Program-made: the position numbers and the translations under genes
In this document: one piece after another, positions 12,140-23,622 of the stretch
How positions within the stretch are numbered: position 1 is the first letter of the stretch
Layout of the letters: the number at the start of each line of letters is the position of its first letter
Notes under the pieces: model-generated
What the model saw: only the letters and a program-made list of their open reading frames with translations
What the model was told of the DNA's origin: nothing
The model's database searches: none
DNA from: Colocasia esculenta
Lineage: Eukaryota; Streptophyta; Magnoliopsida; Alismatales; Araceae
NCBI GenBank assembly: GCA_014218235.1
Contig: CM024763.1
Span: 89,266,244-89,330,243 of the forward strand
DNA length: 64,000 nucleotides
Reading direction: 5' to 3'

Positions 12140-13112
12140 ATGGCTTCGAGAGGTAGGCGTGGCGGAGCGCCGGCCCGTAAGGACGAGCCGCGACGTGACG
12201 AGCGGGCGGAGCAGCAGGCCCCGGCACTGCAAGGTCCTGTACTTCCCCCACCGCCACCTGTGAACTATGGAGTATTCATGCAATGTCTGGTGCAAGCCAT
12301 GCAGACGCAGGCTCATACCCAGGCAGCACTCCAGGCTCAGTTGGAGGCTCAGGTTAGACTAATAAAATGAATTGTTAGTTATTTTATTTGATTGTGTGAT
12401 ATTATGTTGATTGTGTATTGTTTGCTGTGATGTAGCAGGCTCAAGTACCAGCTCAGGACCATAGTGGACCTTCTACCATGGAGAGATTCAAGAGGATGCT
12501 GCCACCCTCTTTTAAGGGGGAGAGCGATCCGTTGTTGGCTGAAAGCTGGATGAGGGAGATAGAAAAGATCTTCCGAGCCATCAGGTGTGCAGATGAGGAT
12601 AAGGTTACATTGGCCACCTACATGCTACAGGTATGCTTTAGTTTATATGCTTGTATGTTTGTTAAGCTAGATTTGTTTAGATGGTGCTTATGAGCGGTGT
12701 ACTGCAAGAAAGAGCTGATGTATGGTGGGCTTCATTGCTGCCTATCCGGTTTGAGGACGGAGCTGTTGACGTTGCTTGGGACGAGTTCGTGAGGCTCTTT
12801 CGGGCCAAGTTCGTCCCCGAGCATGTGCAAGATCAGATGGAGCAGGAATTCCTATCTTTGGCTCAAGGCTCCATGACTGTGCTGGAATATGAGGCAAGAT
12901 TTTCTGAACTCTCTAAATATGCACCTCATATTGTGGCAGACGAGCGCAGGAAGACAAAGAAGTTCTTGATGGGACTCAAGCCATCACTGCGAACGAGACT
13001 CGTGGCATTTGACCACCACACGTTGGACGAGGCCCTCAGTGCTGCTTGTAGATAGGAGGGAGAGATGGAGCAATACCTGGAAGAAAGGAAAGCTTAGCAG
13101 AAGAGGCCAGCA
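12140..13112 (+). pseudogene. gag: gag of element I, split by two intron-like segments
   Basis: Capsid gene of a Ty3/gypsy element. Exon 1 (12140-12352) encodes a basic, then proline-rich and Gln-rich start with ATG in a good context. Segment 12353-12435 (83 bp) begins GTTAG and ends TGTAG; removing it joins reading frames in phase 0. Exon 2 (12436-12630) carries MERFKRM and the PPSFKGE...WMREIEKIF capsid core. A second segment starts GTATGC at 12631. In J the equivalent ends GCAG before GAGAGAGCC; here that acceptor reads GCAA at 12704-12707. The last part (from 12708, ERADVWW onwards) holds the C-terminal capsid domain and has TAG stops at 13053-13055 and near 13095. The same two interruptions occur in J, so they are ancestral. 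Splicing is inferred, not shown. Confidence 0.7.
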
Positions 13113-13903
13113 GTGACTTTCCAACGGCAAGACAAGAAGAAAGTAGTGTACCAGACACCGCAGCGATCCGTGGCAGTCGGCAGTTCTCAGGTACCCTCTG
13201 TACATTCCCCTGGTGTGAAGAAAGAGTGTCCCCACTGCGGGAAGACACATGGTGGTACCGAATGTTGGATGATTACGGGCAAGTGCTTGAAGTGCGGAAG
13301 TAGCAATCACAAAATCAAGGATTGCCCAAGACTTCAGCAGGGAGTCCAGCGCGGAGCGCCAGCCCCAGCGGTAGCGGCAGCAGCGCTAGCTACAGGAAGA
13401 CCAGGAAGGCCTCGAGCCCCAGCTCGAGTGTTTACTTTAGCTCGCGAGGACGCCGAGCAGGCGGAGCATGTCACCGAAGGTACGGTTTTACTTTTAGGTG
13501 TGCACGCTCGGGTTTTGTTTGATACGGGTGGTACTCACTCGTTCATTTCTGAGCGGTTCGCTAGGCAGTTAGCCCTAGTGTCAGGTATAGAGTCTGAGGA
13601 TTTAGAGGTCCCTTTGTCTGTGCACACCTCTGCGGGTACGGTATCGACTAGGAAGTGCATTCCATCGTTACCTGTGTGCATTGAGGATAGAATCCTAGAT
13701 AGGTGTTTCTTCTTGCTAAAGATGAAGGACTATGATGCTATTCTTGGTCTGGATTGGCTAGAGGAGCACTATGCGTTAGTGGATTGTCGCCGGAAGAGGA
13801 TTGTTTTCCGCATTCCTGGAGGACGAGTTCTCTCATCCCTTGCCAAGGAACTTGGCTGGAAGTTAGTCATCTCTGCCATGAAGGCGATGCGCATGGTAAA
13901 CAG
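13113..13903 (+). pseudogene. gag C-terminus (zinc knuckles) and aspartic protease of element I
   Basis: Same frame as the upstream gag. Two zinc-binding motifs follow each other: CPHCGKTHGGTEC (CX2CX3HX4C) and CLKCGSSNHKIKDC (CX2CX4HX4C), the second being the usual nucleic-acid-binding knuckle. An Ala/Pro-rich linker leads to a retropepsin with LFDTGGTHSFIS, where Asp-Thr-Gly is the active site, and later ILGLDWL, the typical second protease motif. Compared with J (MVNKGCDAF), one base is missing at about 13899-13903. The frame therefore shifts and ends at 13937 instead of running into RT. Confidence 0.85.
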
Positions 13904-15512
13904 GGTTGTGACGCTTTTCTTGCCAGCGTGGTATTAGTGCCAGAAGCTGATGAGTCACCTACTCTTGCAGAGATTGATGTAGTGCAGGATTTTCCAGACG
14001 TCTTTCCTGATGATTTGTCTGGTTTGCCACCGGATAGAGAGATAGAGTTTAGCATAGAGTTGCTACCGGGCACCTCTCCTATCTCGAAGGCTCCATATCG
14101 GATGGCACCTGCGGAGTTAGCCGAGTTGAGGAGGCAGTTGCAAGAGTTGCTTGATAAGGGATTTATTCGCCCTAGTGTTTCCCCTTGGGGCGCACCTGTA
14201 TTGTTCGTCAAGAAGAAGGACGGGTCACTTAGGCTATGCATCGACTATAGGAAGTTGAACCAAGTGACTGTGAAGAACAGGTATCCCTTACCTCGTATTG
14301 ATGATTTGTTTGACCAGTTGCGGGAGGCATCAATCTTTTCTAAGATTGATTTGCGATCTGGTTATCATCAGTTGAGGATTCGGAGTGAGGACGTGTCCAA
14401 GACGGCGTTTAGAACCCGTTATGGGCATTATGAGTTTTTGGTCCTTCCTTTCGGATTGACCAATGCCCCTGCAGCGTTCATGGATCTCATGAACAAGGTG
14501 TTTAGGCCCTACTTAGATAGCTTTGTCGTGGTGTTTATTGATGATGTGCTGGTCTACTCTCCGGACGAGGCCACGCACCGTCAGCATTTGAGGTTAGTGT
14601 TAGAGGTTATTCGTGAGCACAAGCTGTACGCTAAGTTCAGCAAGTGCGATTTTTGGTTGCGCGAGGTTCATTTCCTCGGGCATGTTATCTCCGGTGCTAG
14701 TGTAACAGTTGATCCAGCGATGGTCCAGGCAGTTATGGATTGGGAGATTCCCAAGTCCCCTTCGGAGATTCCAAGTTTTATTGGTTTAGCTGGTTACTAT
14801 CGGCGATTTATTGAGGGATTTTCATCCATCGCTGCCCCTTTGACTCAGCTTACCAGAAAGGGGGTGAAGTTTTTTTCGTCTGAGAAGTGTGAGAGTAGTT
14901 TTCAATTATTAAAGACTAAGCTCACGACAGCCCCGGTGTTAGTCTTACCGAGCGGTGTAGAGGGTTTTGCTATCTACACGGATGCGTCTCGAATTGGGTT
15001 AGGCTGTGTGCTAATGCAGCAGGAAAGGGTAGTGGCTTATGCTTCTCATCAGTTGAAGGAGCATGAGAGGAACTATCCGACTCATGACTTGGAGCTCGCA
15101 GCAGTGGTTCATGCACTAAAGATCTGGAGGCACTATCTTAATGGTGTCAGATTTGAGGTGTTTACCGACCACAAGAGCTTAAAGTATCTTTTCTCCCAAA
15201 AGGAATTAAACCTGAGGCAGAGGAGATGGATTGAGTTCTTGAAGGACTATGACTTCGACCTTCAGTATCACCCTGGAAAGGCGAATGTTGTAGCGGATGC
15301 GCTGAGTAGAAAGAGGCCATCTCTCCAGCAGGATTGGAAGATGTTGGAAGATGCGGCTTGCGCGTTGACTGAGTTAGAGCCGTCGCTATGCCAGGCTTTT
15401 GTAGCTCAGTTTTCTCTTAGGTCCTCGGTTTTGGATGAGGTGATCGAGCAACAGGGAGCCGACCCTAGACTCTTAGAGTTAGTGGGCAAGGCAGGCATTG
15501 CTCGTGATGAGG
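13904..15512 (+). pseudogene. pol: reverse transcriptase and RNase H of element I
   Basis: About 530 uninterrupted codons. It begins GCDAFLASVVL, then the pre-RT motif FPDVFPDDLSGLPP, RT motifs YRMAP, WGAPVLFVKKKDGSLR, DLRSGYHQLR, the catalytic box FIDDVLVYS (the F-I-D-D form of YXDD), FLGHVIS, and GLAGYYRRFI. RNase H follows with YTDAS, DLELAAVVHAL, FTDHKSL and VVADALSR, so the acidic residues are all present. The frame breaks off in the linker before integrase at about 15512. It cannot be expressed from gag because of the one-base deletion at about 13900. The catalytic residues are intact, so decay is by truncation and frameshift, not by active-site loss. Confidence 0.92.
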
Positions 15513-17266
15513 ACAAACCCCGGGCACAACAAACACACGTGCCTGGCTCACAAAGAACCTAGGGTACCCGACTAGAGAGGCATTCTCGAATAGGCGCCGG
15601 ACCACCACACTTGGTAATACACAAACCACGACACTTACATGTTCCATCTTTTTTACAAACCATGGTACATATGTGAGGAATAGCTTGTCCTGGTCACTCG
15701 TGACTCACAAGCTAACCTATACCATAACACATATAAACCATATTAATAATAACACCACGGCCTGTCATCGGTCACCTTGTGTCCTCCACTGCCACACTGA
15801 ACACAGTACACAATAATCAGGTAATAACCATACTTATACTTTACTAATTATCCATCTAGGATAATCTATAAAAGATCTTAAAGGATCAAGGCTAGGTTCA
15901 AACGTGAACCTCACTGCCATAACACCACAGACCAACACAATAATTAAGATACAATAAACACAATGAAGTACGATGTGCCATGCACACACAAACCACATGC
16001 ACAACATTCAAACTATGTAGACAACACGTGTATAATATACCAGCCAGGTGCACCACATGTCATTCACATAAACAACATGTCCAACACATGGATAGCATGC
16101 TTCAAGAGTGCTACAGGTGCCAATGCACCACACATACTACGTAAACACCAAGCCGATTATGTACATAACAAATTAACCACATAAAACATGCCCACCTCGT
16201 GAGCAACACGCTCCGTGAGCGTAACAAGTGCACTGGCTCTACCTGTCATTGCCATGCACAACAAATACTGATAACTGGATATCCAAAACACCAAAAACAT
16301 GCATAACCAGACCTCTCAACTGAGGTCGCGACAAGGGGCCAGGTCGCCTTCAGAACGCGACCCATCGACTTGTTGCCACAGAAAACTACAACGTGACGGG
16401 TAAGGCTGTCGCAACCTTGTCACGACAGAACCCTTGGTCGCCATCCGGTCGCGACCCTTTAATGTGTCACCTTCCTAATCGGAACGCGACGCATCAGGCT
16501 ATCGCATTAAGAATGCGATGCCCAGGGTCGTCACCTTAGCAGGCGTGAACCCTAATCCGGAAGCAACTCCACGGACCACCATTTCAGACCATTCAAACCA
16601 TGCTTAATTCACATTTTTCATGCATTAATGGATACCCTAACATGGTATCTACAGTTTGCAAAGCAATAAACAAGCTAACATGCAATCCACAACACAAATC
16701 GAGGTAGAACACCCTACCTTCACGAAGAACGTGCAAATCGACGATGGCACAGCGTCTCCCCGACTTCAAGCGATGTCCTCGTGATGAGAGCACGCTGAAA
16801 ACTCCACCAAAACCTCGAATCACCCAAAACCACCGTAGTAGCTCCTCCTCGGCCGAGCAGAGCTTGCCCCAGCTCTGTCCTACCAAAACTCTCTTAAAAA
16901 TTCACAGCGGTTGGGATTGCAACGTGCACCCCCATCGCGACCTGATCGCGACATAGGTGACCGCCGCCTTCCCAAGGCCGACGTCAGCTGACTGCACGGC
17001 AAGTGACACGCGGCAGCCATGCAGACGACGTCCGCCAAACAGCGGTAACAGGAACGCGACCCCAAGAGCCGTCGCATTCAGATCGCGACGCAAGCCTCTG
17101 TCGCATTCATAGCCACAAGACCTGTGAGCACTTTGGGCCCAACGGCCGGCCCACCAAGCCTCACAACTCGCGCGAACTCCTGAAACACGCACTAATGGGC
17201 CACACATTGGCCACCAAACCCACTAAGCATGGATCTGAAAAGATCCAAAAAACGCGCGATGTTACA
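15513..17266 (-). repeat. LTR L: truncated LTR of the H family
   Basis: Read on the minus strand it starts TGTAACATCGCGCGTTTTT at 17266, matching the H LTR start (TGTAACGTTGCGC). It continues through the CGCGAC-rich block to a segment matching H at about 20920-20985 (gggta/tgcccc, aggttct, tgtgagccagg). It ends there, abutting element I, so about half the LTR and any internal region are gone. Its start interrupts LARD internal piece B (17267 resumes ctttgtgcc, as in G at 42206). Open frames inside are not genes. Confidence 0.7.
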
Positions 17267-18608
17267 CTTTGTGCCTTAAAGGGGTTCGGGGAAAGTGTGG
17301 CCTGTCCTGCCCTTTTTGGCTTGCGGCTCCTTGTGTGTGGCTTTTGGCAGGTCTCCTGTGGAGATTTCTCCCTTTTAGCTGTGTTGTTTTGGCCTGTGGT
17401 GCAACTGTGTTGCACATTGCCTGGTTTTGGTGCTTGTGGTGGCACCATGTGCTCGTGCTCAGGTGGTTTGTTTTGTTCCGTCTGGAGCCCGGGTGCATTG
17501 TGTTGTACCTTGGGTGGTTCCTGGTGCTTGTGTTGGCACCAAGTGTTGTGTCGTGTGTCCTGATCCTAAGCTTCGTGCGTCGCTTCACAAGTTTGCTCAG
17601 TGTTCGAGGCGTTAAGCTTTCTGCCTCTGGGACACTTTGTGCTGGCCGTGCCTTGTGGCTGTACCGTTACCACTGTGGGGTGGCTGCTTTGCCTTGTCTA
17701 GGTAGCCCTGTCGATGGTACACCAGGTGTTGATCCCGGCCTGTGTTCGAGTTTTTCCCTCTCGCTTGGAGCAAGGGTGCTCGGTTGGGGTACCGTATTTC
17801 GGTTTGGATCCCCCCTGAGGTCTGTCGTCAACCTCTGCTGTTGTTTCAATTTTCGTGCGATTTGTCGACGTCTCGAGCTCCTTGGCTTTGCTAACCTCAG
17901 ACGTCTTCCTGGATTTTGCCTCTGTGCGTGTGCATGTGGAGCGAGTGTTCTAGCTTTCTGTGGCACCACAGTCATTGTGTGTCCTTGTCGGACCACAAGG
18001 ATGAGGTGAGATCTAGTGGTACCGGAGGACACTGCCTGGCTTGCCGTGGTTTTCTCCACGTGTGTGTTTTTCGCTTGGCTTTGGGCCACCCTTAAGAAGC
18101 TCTCGTTTGGCCTTACCATAGGTGCTAGCTATTGCTAGTTGTGCGGAACCATTCAGCAGAGTCTTGTGGATGACCTCTTGGCGTTTTCCTCGGTTGTCAT
18201 CAGTAGTTGGGACCTCTGTCTTGTCGTTGGCGACAGAGTGAGTTACTGACCGGTTGGTCTCAACGGCGTGGTCTGTTGAGGGCTCAGTCGTTACTGGTTT
18301 GGTCTCAACGGCGTGGTCTGTTGAGGGCTCAGTCGCGTGGGTTCCAGCTGGTTTTAGTGTTTTCTGGTCGGCTTGGTGCGTGTCGTGCCTGTGGAGTTGT
18401 CGACATCTGCTTGTGCGCTCTGCACTGTTGTTGTGCGCCCTGTGAACTGTTGGATGTCTTGTTTGGCACTCCCTTTGTGGCAGGGTCATCGTGGCGACCA
18501 CCGGGATGTCGCAGTACTAACTTAGTGGTCCCTTGGCACTTGTTGTTTTCTATAACTGGGTTTCGCCCTTGATTTAAAGCACGAAATTATTTTTTTTTGT
18601 GGATCTAT
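17267..18608 (+). mobile_element. LARD internal fragment B
   Basis: Runs parallel to element G internal DNA from 42206 to about 43312 at roughly 90 percent identity by eye, and to E. It ends at 18608 directly before an LTR start (TGTAACATC), so it is the 3' end of a LARD internal region. The polypurine tract expected there is decayed: an acgaaatt word shared with E is followed by a T run. A 45-48 bp unit with ggtctcaacggcgtgg is duplicated in tandem (18243-18290 and 18291-18335), while G has one unit. The 246-codon frame 17269-18009 has no recognisable domain. Confidence 0.7.
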
Positions 18609-19805
18609 TGTAACATCTCGGGCTTTTCGGCTTTCTGTTGTATGTGGGATGACTGGCCTTGTTGTGATGGAGGTGCCCGTCGCAACAGTCATCCCTGTTG
18701 CGACCGCCTTCGGCGTCGCATTCTTGTCGCGCCTGGTCAACGGGTCGCAACTGCTTTCTACTTTTTGGTCATCTTACGCCTGTCAGAGTGGCAAGACTGA
18801 CCTGTCGCGGCGCCCAGGGAGGGCATGTTCTGGTCGCGGTTTGGGCGTCTGTCGTGATAAGGTTTGTATCGCTACGCCCCGCCCCGTCGCATTCTGGGGG
18901 CAGGCTAAAAGCCTTGGCCGGTGCCCCTTCTTCCTTCTTGTCCCTTTTCCTCCTTCCCTGTCCTCTCCGAGGTGAAGAGGCCTCTCCCCTCTCTTCTCCG
19001 GCGGTTGGAGCTCGTGGCAGAGAGACGGCTGCTCGTGCGGAGGGGAGCGGCGCCGTGGGAGCGAGGAGGAGGTGGCGAGTCATTGTGAAGGCCCCTTGGG
19101 GATTCAGTTTCGTCTAATCGGTAGAGATTCTTATGCCCTTTCTTGTTGGTGAGGATTGGGAGTCCATTTTGTGGAATGCATATGTTTACTGCTTTCACCA
19201 TGCTCCCCTCCCCATGGTTTTAGTGTTTGAAGTGTGTGGGGGACCCCGGGATGTGCTATCTCAGCAGTCGGCCTTCCAGCTGATGTCACGACCGTCGGGC
19301 GCGTCGCGACATCAGATAAGGCATCGCCCCGATCCGACGCAACCTTATCATGGAGGGTGGCCATCGCGATAAGGGTCATGTCACGACCTTGTTTCCCATC
19401 GCGACATGGTTACTGTCGTGGCATGGTCGGCTATCAAGACAAGGGTGTCGCGACCTGGTTTCCCATCGCGACAGATCTGTTGTTGCAACCCGCTTCCCCG
19501 TCGCAACAAAGTGCTTGTCACGATGGCCCTGACCATCAAGATGTGATCACGATGGGCTAGGAGGACGCGACAAGTCCTGTGTTGCCGTGGGTGTTTCCGT
19601 GGCCCGTTTGGTGCATTGGCTTGTGCCACAGGGCAGGGTTGCCCTCTGGACCTTCTGGTAGGAACGCGGCAGGTTGCCTCCCTGTGTTCACTGACCGAAG
19701 GTGACACCTTCGTAGTCGTGTCCTAGCGGCGTCGCTAGGAGGCTCACATCTGTCTAATAATCGATGGTCTGGCCGCCAATCGATTATTAGCAGAGCTTTG
19801 GTTTC
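18609..19805 (+). repeat. G 5' LTR, part 1 of 3
   Basis: Starts TGTAACATCTCGGG and is homologous to the E LTR start (same gggatgactggcc block). It contains CGCGAC-like motifs and the palindrome at 19754-19790. It is interrupted at 19805 by element H; its last five bases, gtttc, are the duplicated target. The LTR resumes at 28484. Confidence 0.85.
19754..19790. repeat. 37-bp LTR palindrome, G copy
   Basis: CTAATAATCGAT and ATCGATTATTAG outer arms are perfect (12 bp); the centre has drifted. Confidence 0.8.
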
Positions 19806-21986
19806 TGTAACGTTGCGCATTTTTCGGAATCCTTATGGATCCCTTGTTTAGTGTTGTGGAGGTCATACGTTGACCAATGTGGTGCGTGAATGGTGTGTGC
19901 GCGTGTGTAGGTTGTAGCACCCCTCGGTTTTTATCCTGTCATCACGACAGGAGGGGCTGTCGCGTTCTTAAACGCAACAGAGCGCTGCGTCGCGTTCATG
20001 TGACCGCCTCTGGCGCTGGACGGGTGCATGTGCACCACGTGGTAGGCATTGGGAGCGTTAAGTTCGGAAAGGCGACACCCTAGTGCGTCGCATTCAGGTT
20101 CCGAACCGCAACAGGTTTTCAAAGAACCACAGCCGGCAAAACTATCACACGTTCTGCTCGGCCGGGGGAGGAGCTGTTGAGGGGTTCTCGGGCGATTTCG
20201 AGTGGAGAACTCGGTTTTCGGCGAGGTTTCACTGTAAGAAGCTCACGTGGAGCGTGAGGATCGCCGGGGAAGCATCATATCGCACATTCTTCGCAAAGGT
20301 AGGTGAATTCTCCTCGTTCCGGGGCAATAATCGGGGGAAACATAGGAATGATCAGTTTAATGCTTTATTCATGGTAAATACCATGCCTAGGTTTTCATTA
20401 AAGCATGTAAATGACGAATTAAGGGTGGTTTGCATGAGTTTTGGGGTGTTTGGAAGGAGAGAACCCGATTAGGGTTTCTCCCCTGCTAAGGTGACAGGGG
20501 GTGTTGTCGCGATCAGAAGGCGACGGGTCGACCTGTCGCGTTCATATCCTTAAGGCGACATGTCGGGTTGACGCCTTCTGAAGGCGACCCAAGGGCCTAT
20601 CGCGACCTCAGTCGAGGGCTGTGCGTGTGCATGGCTTACATGATGTGATTATCGATTATCGTGGTTTAATGTGTTTATTAATATTAAGTGGTACATTGGC
20701 ACTTGTGGTGCACTGAGTGCACGTGGTTTCTGAGACTAGCACACAGAGTACGTAGTCAGCTAGTCATATATATGGCCGCATGGTGTTCACACGAGTACTG
20801 TTAGGTTCACGTGTAGTGGACCATCGTTACGAGAGGTTTACGTGATGTTTCACGTGGTTTGTATGTGATGTGCACGTGGTTTTGTGTGCGTGGCAAGTAG
20901 TACGACGCCTACCGTGGTTACCTCTCCAGTTGGGTGCCCCAGGTTCTCTGTGAGCCAGGCTGTTAGCTCGGGGCTTTGTCCCGGTACTTGTGTTGTACCA
21001 TCGAGGTCTGTGTCATCTGACCTGGACACCCTCACTCTTTTGCTTGAGTTGTACATCCGACTGAGGGAAAGACGACAGTGGGACAGTGACTCTAGTGTTT
21101 GTTTTTAGTCACTTGTAGCGCCCTCGTAGTTGGGGGTATGGACACCAGTAGTCGACACTGGTCCCCAGCTAGTCATTTTCTAGTGCCTCACTATAGAGAG
21201 CCCAGGCCAAGGTCTCTAGAGGTGCCAGGCATGGGCCTGCGACCGTGTGGTCCGCAGGTGGTGGTGTTTAGTTGGTCTCCACAGTTGCTTGACCTTTTCA
21301 CGTGGAGCGGCAGTTGGACCTTTCGTCCGTGGCTGCGAGACTGAGAGGTAGACCTGTGTTAGCTTGTCCGAGTCAGTCTCTGGTGTCGCGAAGCAGTTCA
21401 CGTGGCTCGTGTTTGGCGGTCTTTACTTTACCTTGTACACTTGTACTGGTTTGCCGTTTAATTATTACAGTTGTTTTTCGTAGTCGGCAGACGGTGAGTA
21501 CTTTTACAGATTTCATATCATGCTTAGCTGTTCTATAAATTGTTGGTACTGTTTACTACTTTTGTACCTGTGTTTTGGTTTTGCTCGATGTTGGGGAGTT
21601 CCCTACTGACCCAGTGACTAGCGAGGCTCACACCTACTCCCACAGGCGAGGGCGAGGAGGATGTTTCTCGACCATCATCCAGTTCTGAGCTGCGTCGTAG
21701 CGGTGTAGGGTCAGTACCTCCAGCAGTGTAGCAGTAGCAGTGTAGCTAGTTGTTTACTTCTTCTAGTTGTACCTCGGGGTATGCCCCAGGCTCCTGTACT
21801 TTCTTTCAGTTTATGAAAGTTTGGCTATGTAAACTTGTGAAATATATATATGAAATGGTGTGTTCCTTTTTGTTTACACGGACTGTGGTGTGATATCCCT
21901 TGCGAGGCTTTAAGCCGTTCACGGGAGACGGACTCAGATCAAGTACGTTATCGATTTAACGGACTTGGACGAGGTGTTCCGTCACA
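19806..21986 (+). repeat. 5' LTR of element H
   Basis: 2181 bp, TGTAACGTTGC...TTCCGTCACA. It is 48 bp shorter than the 3' LTR. It lacks a 27-bp block present at about 26353-26379 and part of a CGATGCATCGCG block, so these are deletions in this copy. It has CGCGAC-like words at 20490-20610. Confidence 0.93.
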
Positions 21987-21988
21987 GT

Positions 21989-22000
21989 TGGTATCAGAGC
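21989..22000 (+). other. primer binding site, element H
   Basis: TGGTATCAGAGC, a perfect initiator-tRNA-Met complement, two bases after the LTR end. Confidence 0.9.
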
Positions 22001-22142
22001 AAGGTCCGTGTTAATATAAAGGAATTAGAAGATTACATAGCCTTATTTCCAGTCTTAAGTATATTGCTGGTAGGGACCCTGGTTTCTAAAGATTCGTTGT
22101 CGTGATTCTTTTTGATGTTTTGTTTGAGCAGAAATTTTTGAA

Positions 22143-23100
22143 ATGGCAGATAGAAGAGATTGGGGTGGTGGAGGAGATGATCCAGAGGAGAGTACTCAGC
22201 ATATAATAGAAAGGATCTGGGAGAGCCTCACCGATTTACGGATGAGGATAGATCAGCAGGCGCCGGTTCCGCCGATTGTTGCACCACCTGGGGTCGGAGG
22301 GGCTATACCTTTAGCTCCAGTTCCGCCACCGCCAGGAGCGGAAGTGCCTTTTGTAGCACCCTTGCCACCGCCAGTCTTAGCAGCAGAGGAGCTAGTGATA
22401 CAGGTGAAGAAGTTTCTGAGATTGCAGCCGCCTACTTATTCAGGAGGGCCGAATCCAGATACAGCGGAACACTGGGTCCATGAGATTGAGAGGGTCTTTA
22501 CGACCATGAGGTGTCCGACAACAGATAAAGTCGTGCTAGATGCCTATCAGTTGCGGGGTTTTGCACTGGAATGGTGGCGATTGAAGATGCAGACCACCTT
22601 CGTAGGTAGGACTGAAGAGACTATCACTTGGCCGGAGTTTCTTGATGTATTTAACGATACATTCTTTCCGATTCAAGTGCAGCAAGTGAAGAGAGAGCAG
22701 TTTCGGACACTTCATCAAGGTAACTCTTCAGTTTTAGAATATCAGATGCGATTTATGGCACTCAGTTGATATGCGCCTTATGTAGTATCGGATAATAATA
22801 TGATGGTGGAATATTTTATTCGGGGTTTAAGAGTAGAATTGCATAATGCAATAGTGCCTCTCATGTGTAAGACAGTGGAAGAAGCAGCTTAGAGGGCAGC
22901 TACATTGGAAAGGTCTATCAGGACTCTCAGGTGGGCGAGTCAGATTTAGGTAGTTTTCGGCAAGCGCAGCAATCAGTAGGTGTGAGTAAGGGTAAAGCAC
23001 CAGCAGGACCTTCTTCATCAGGTTTTGGTAAATGGGGTCAAATTGAAGCAAGCATTTAAAGGTAAAGGAATGGGGTCGAAAGTAAGCAAGCATTTAAAGG
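22143..23100 (+). pseudogene. gag: gag capsid region of element H
   Basis: Starts MADRRDWGGGGDD, has a proline-rich stretch (residues about 40-80), then the retrotransposon capsid domain with PPTYSGGPNPDTAEHWVHEIERVF, ALEWWRLK and a final VLEYQMRFMALS. A TGA at 22767-22769 and a TAG at 22890-22892 interrupt the frame, which continues recognisably beyond both (SDNNMMVEYFIRGLR). Frame is lost before the zinc knuckle. Unlike the I/J family, there is no intron-like interruption in this gag. Confidence 0.85.
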
Positions 23101-23122
23101 TCGTGGTCGTGGTAGGCCAGAG

Positions 23123-23622
23123 GTGGAGGAGTCACAGCAGAGTACTGCCAGGCAGCCCATTATTCCACCAGGGTATAGATGTTATAATTGCAATCAACCA
23201 GGGCATTTGATTCGTAATTGCCCCTATCCAAGAGAGTATGGGTATGAAAGAGGTGTGCAGCAACAGCAGCAGCCTCAGCAGTTTCAGCAGCCACAGGCAG
23301 GTCATGGCAGAGGAGCACCGCAGCAGCGGGGAAGGGGCCGGGTTATGGCTATCACCCGAGCCCAGGCAGAGGCATCGAACATGATAGAAGGTACTTTACC
23401 TCTTTATGATTATTCGCAAGAGTCTTATTTGATTTGGGTGCCTCTCATTCTTTTATTTCCGAAGAGTTTCTGGATTGCATGACTCATCCTTTAGAAGAAA
23501 AGTCTTGTGAGTTAGTAGTGGAGGTTCCCTCCGGTGAGTTCCTGCTCACTTCGAGCTATGTAGATGAAGCTCCTATTGTGATCGAAGGGAACCAGATGTC
23601 GGGTCAGTTGTATGCCCTGTAG
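23123..23622 (+). pseudogene. zinc knuckle and protease of element H
   Basis: The 23123-23482 frame has CYNCNQPGHLIRNC, a canonical CX2CX4HX4C knuckle, followed by a Gln-rich tract (residues about 50-66). The protease follows in another frame (23434-23622). The active site reads LGASHSFIS instead of the usual D-T/S-G-A-S-H-S-F-I, so the catalytic Asp is lost around the frame break. It ends in TAG at 23620-23622, and ILGMDW, the later protease motif, follows after the stop. Confidence 0.8.

Larger units (their letters stand above)
8721..15512 (+). mobile_element. element I: Ty3/gypsy retrotransposon, 3'-truncated
   Basis: Order on the plus strand: 5' LTR (8721-11948), primer site (11954-11965), split gag, zinc knuckles, protease, RT and RNase H. 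The order protease-RT-RNase H without integrase upstream of RT is Ty3/gypsy. The element breaks off after RNase H at about 15512, where LTR L (opposite strand) begins, so integrase and 3' LTR are missing. A one-base deletion between protease and RT and at least two gag stop codons make it non-functional. Pol is otherwise well preserved, better than in its relative J. Confidence 0.9.

Noticed and set aside
17261..17271. ctttg beside L and caaag beside G as one target duplication
   Set aside because: They are reverse complements in different host sequences. ctttgtgcc at 17267 is simply normal LARD internal sequence, also found at 42206.
17269..18009. 246-codon frame also open in G (42158-42895), possible conserved protein
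   Set aside because: Several overlapping frames are equally open because the DNA is GT-rich and stop-poor. Amino-acid changes between B and G are frequent and non-conservative, E does not keep it open, and no domain is recognisable.
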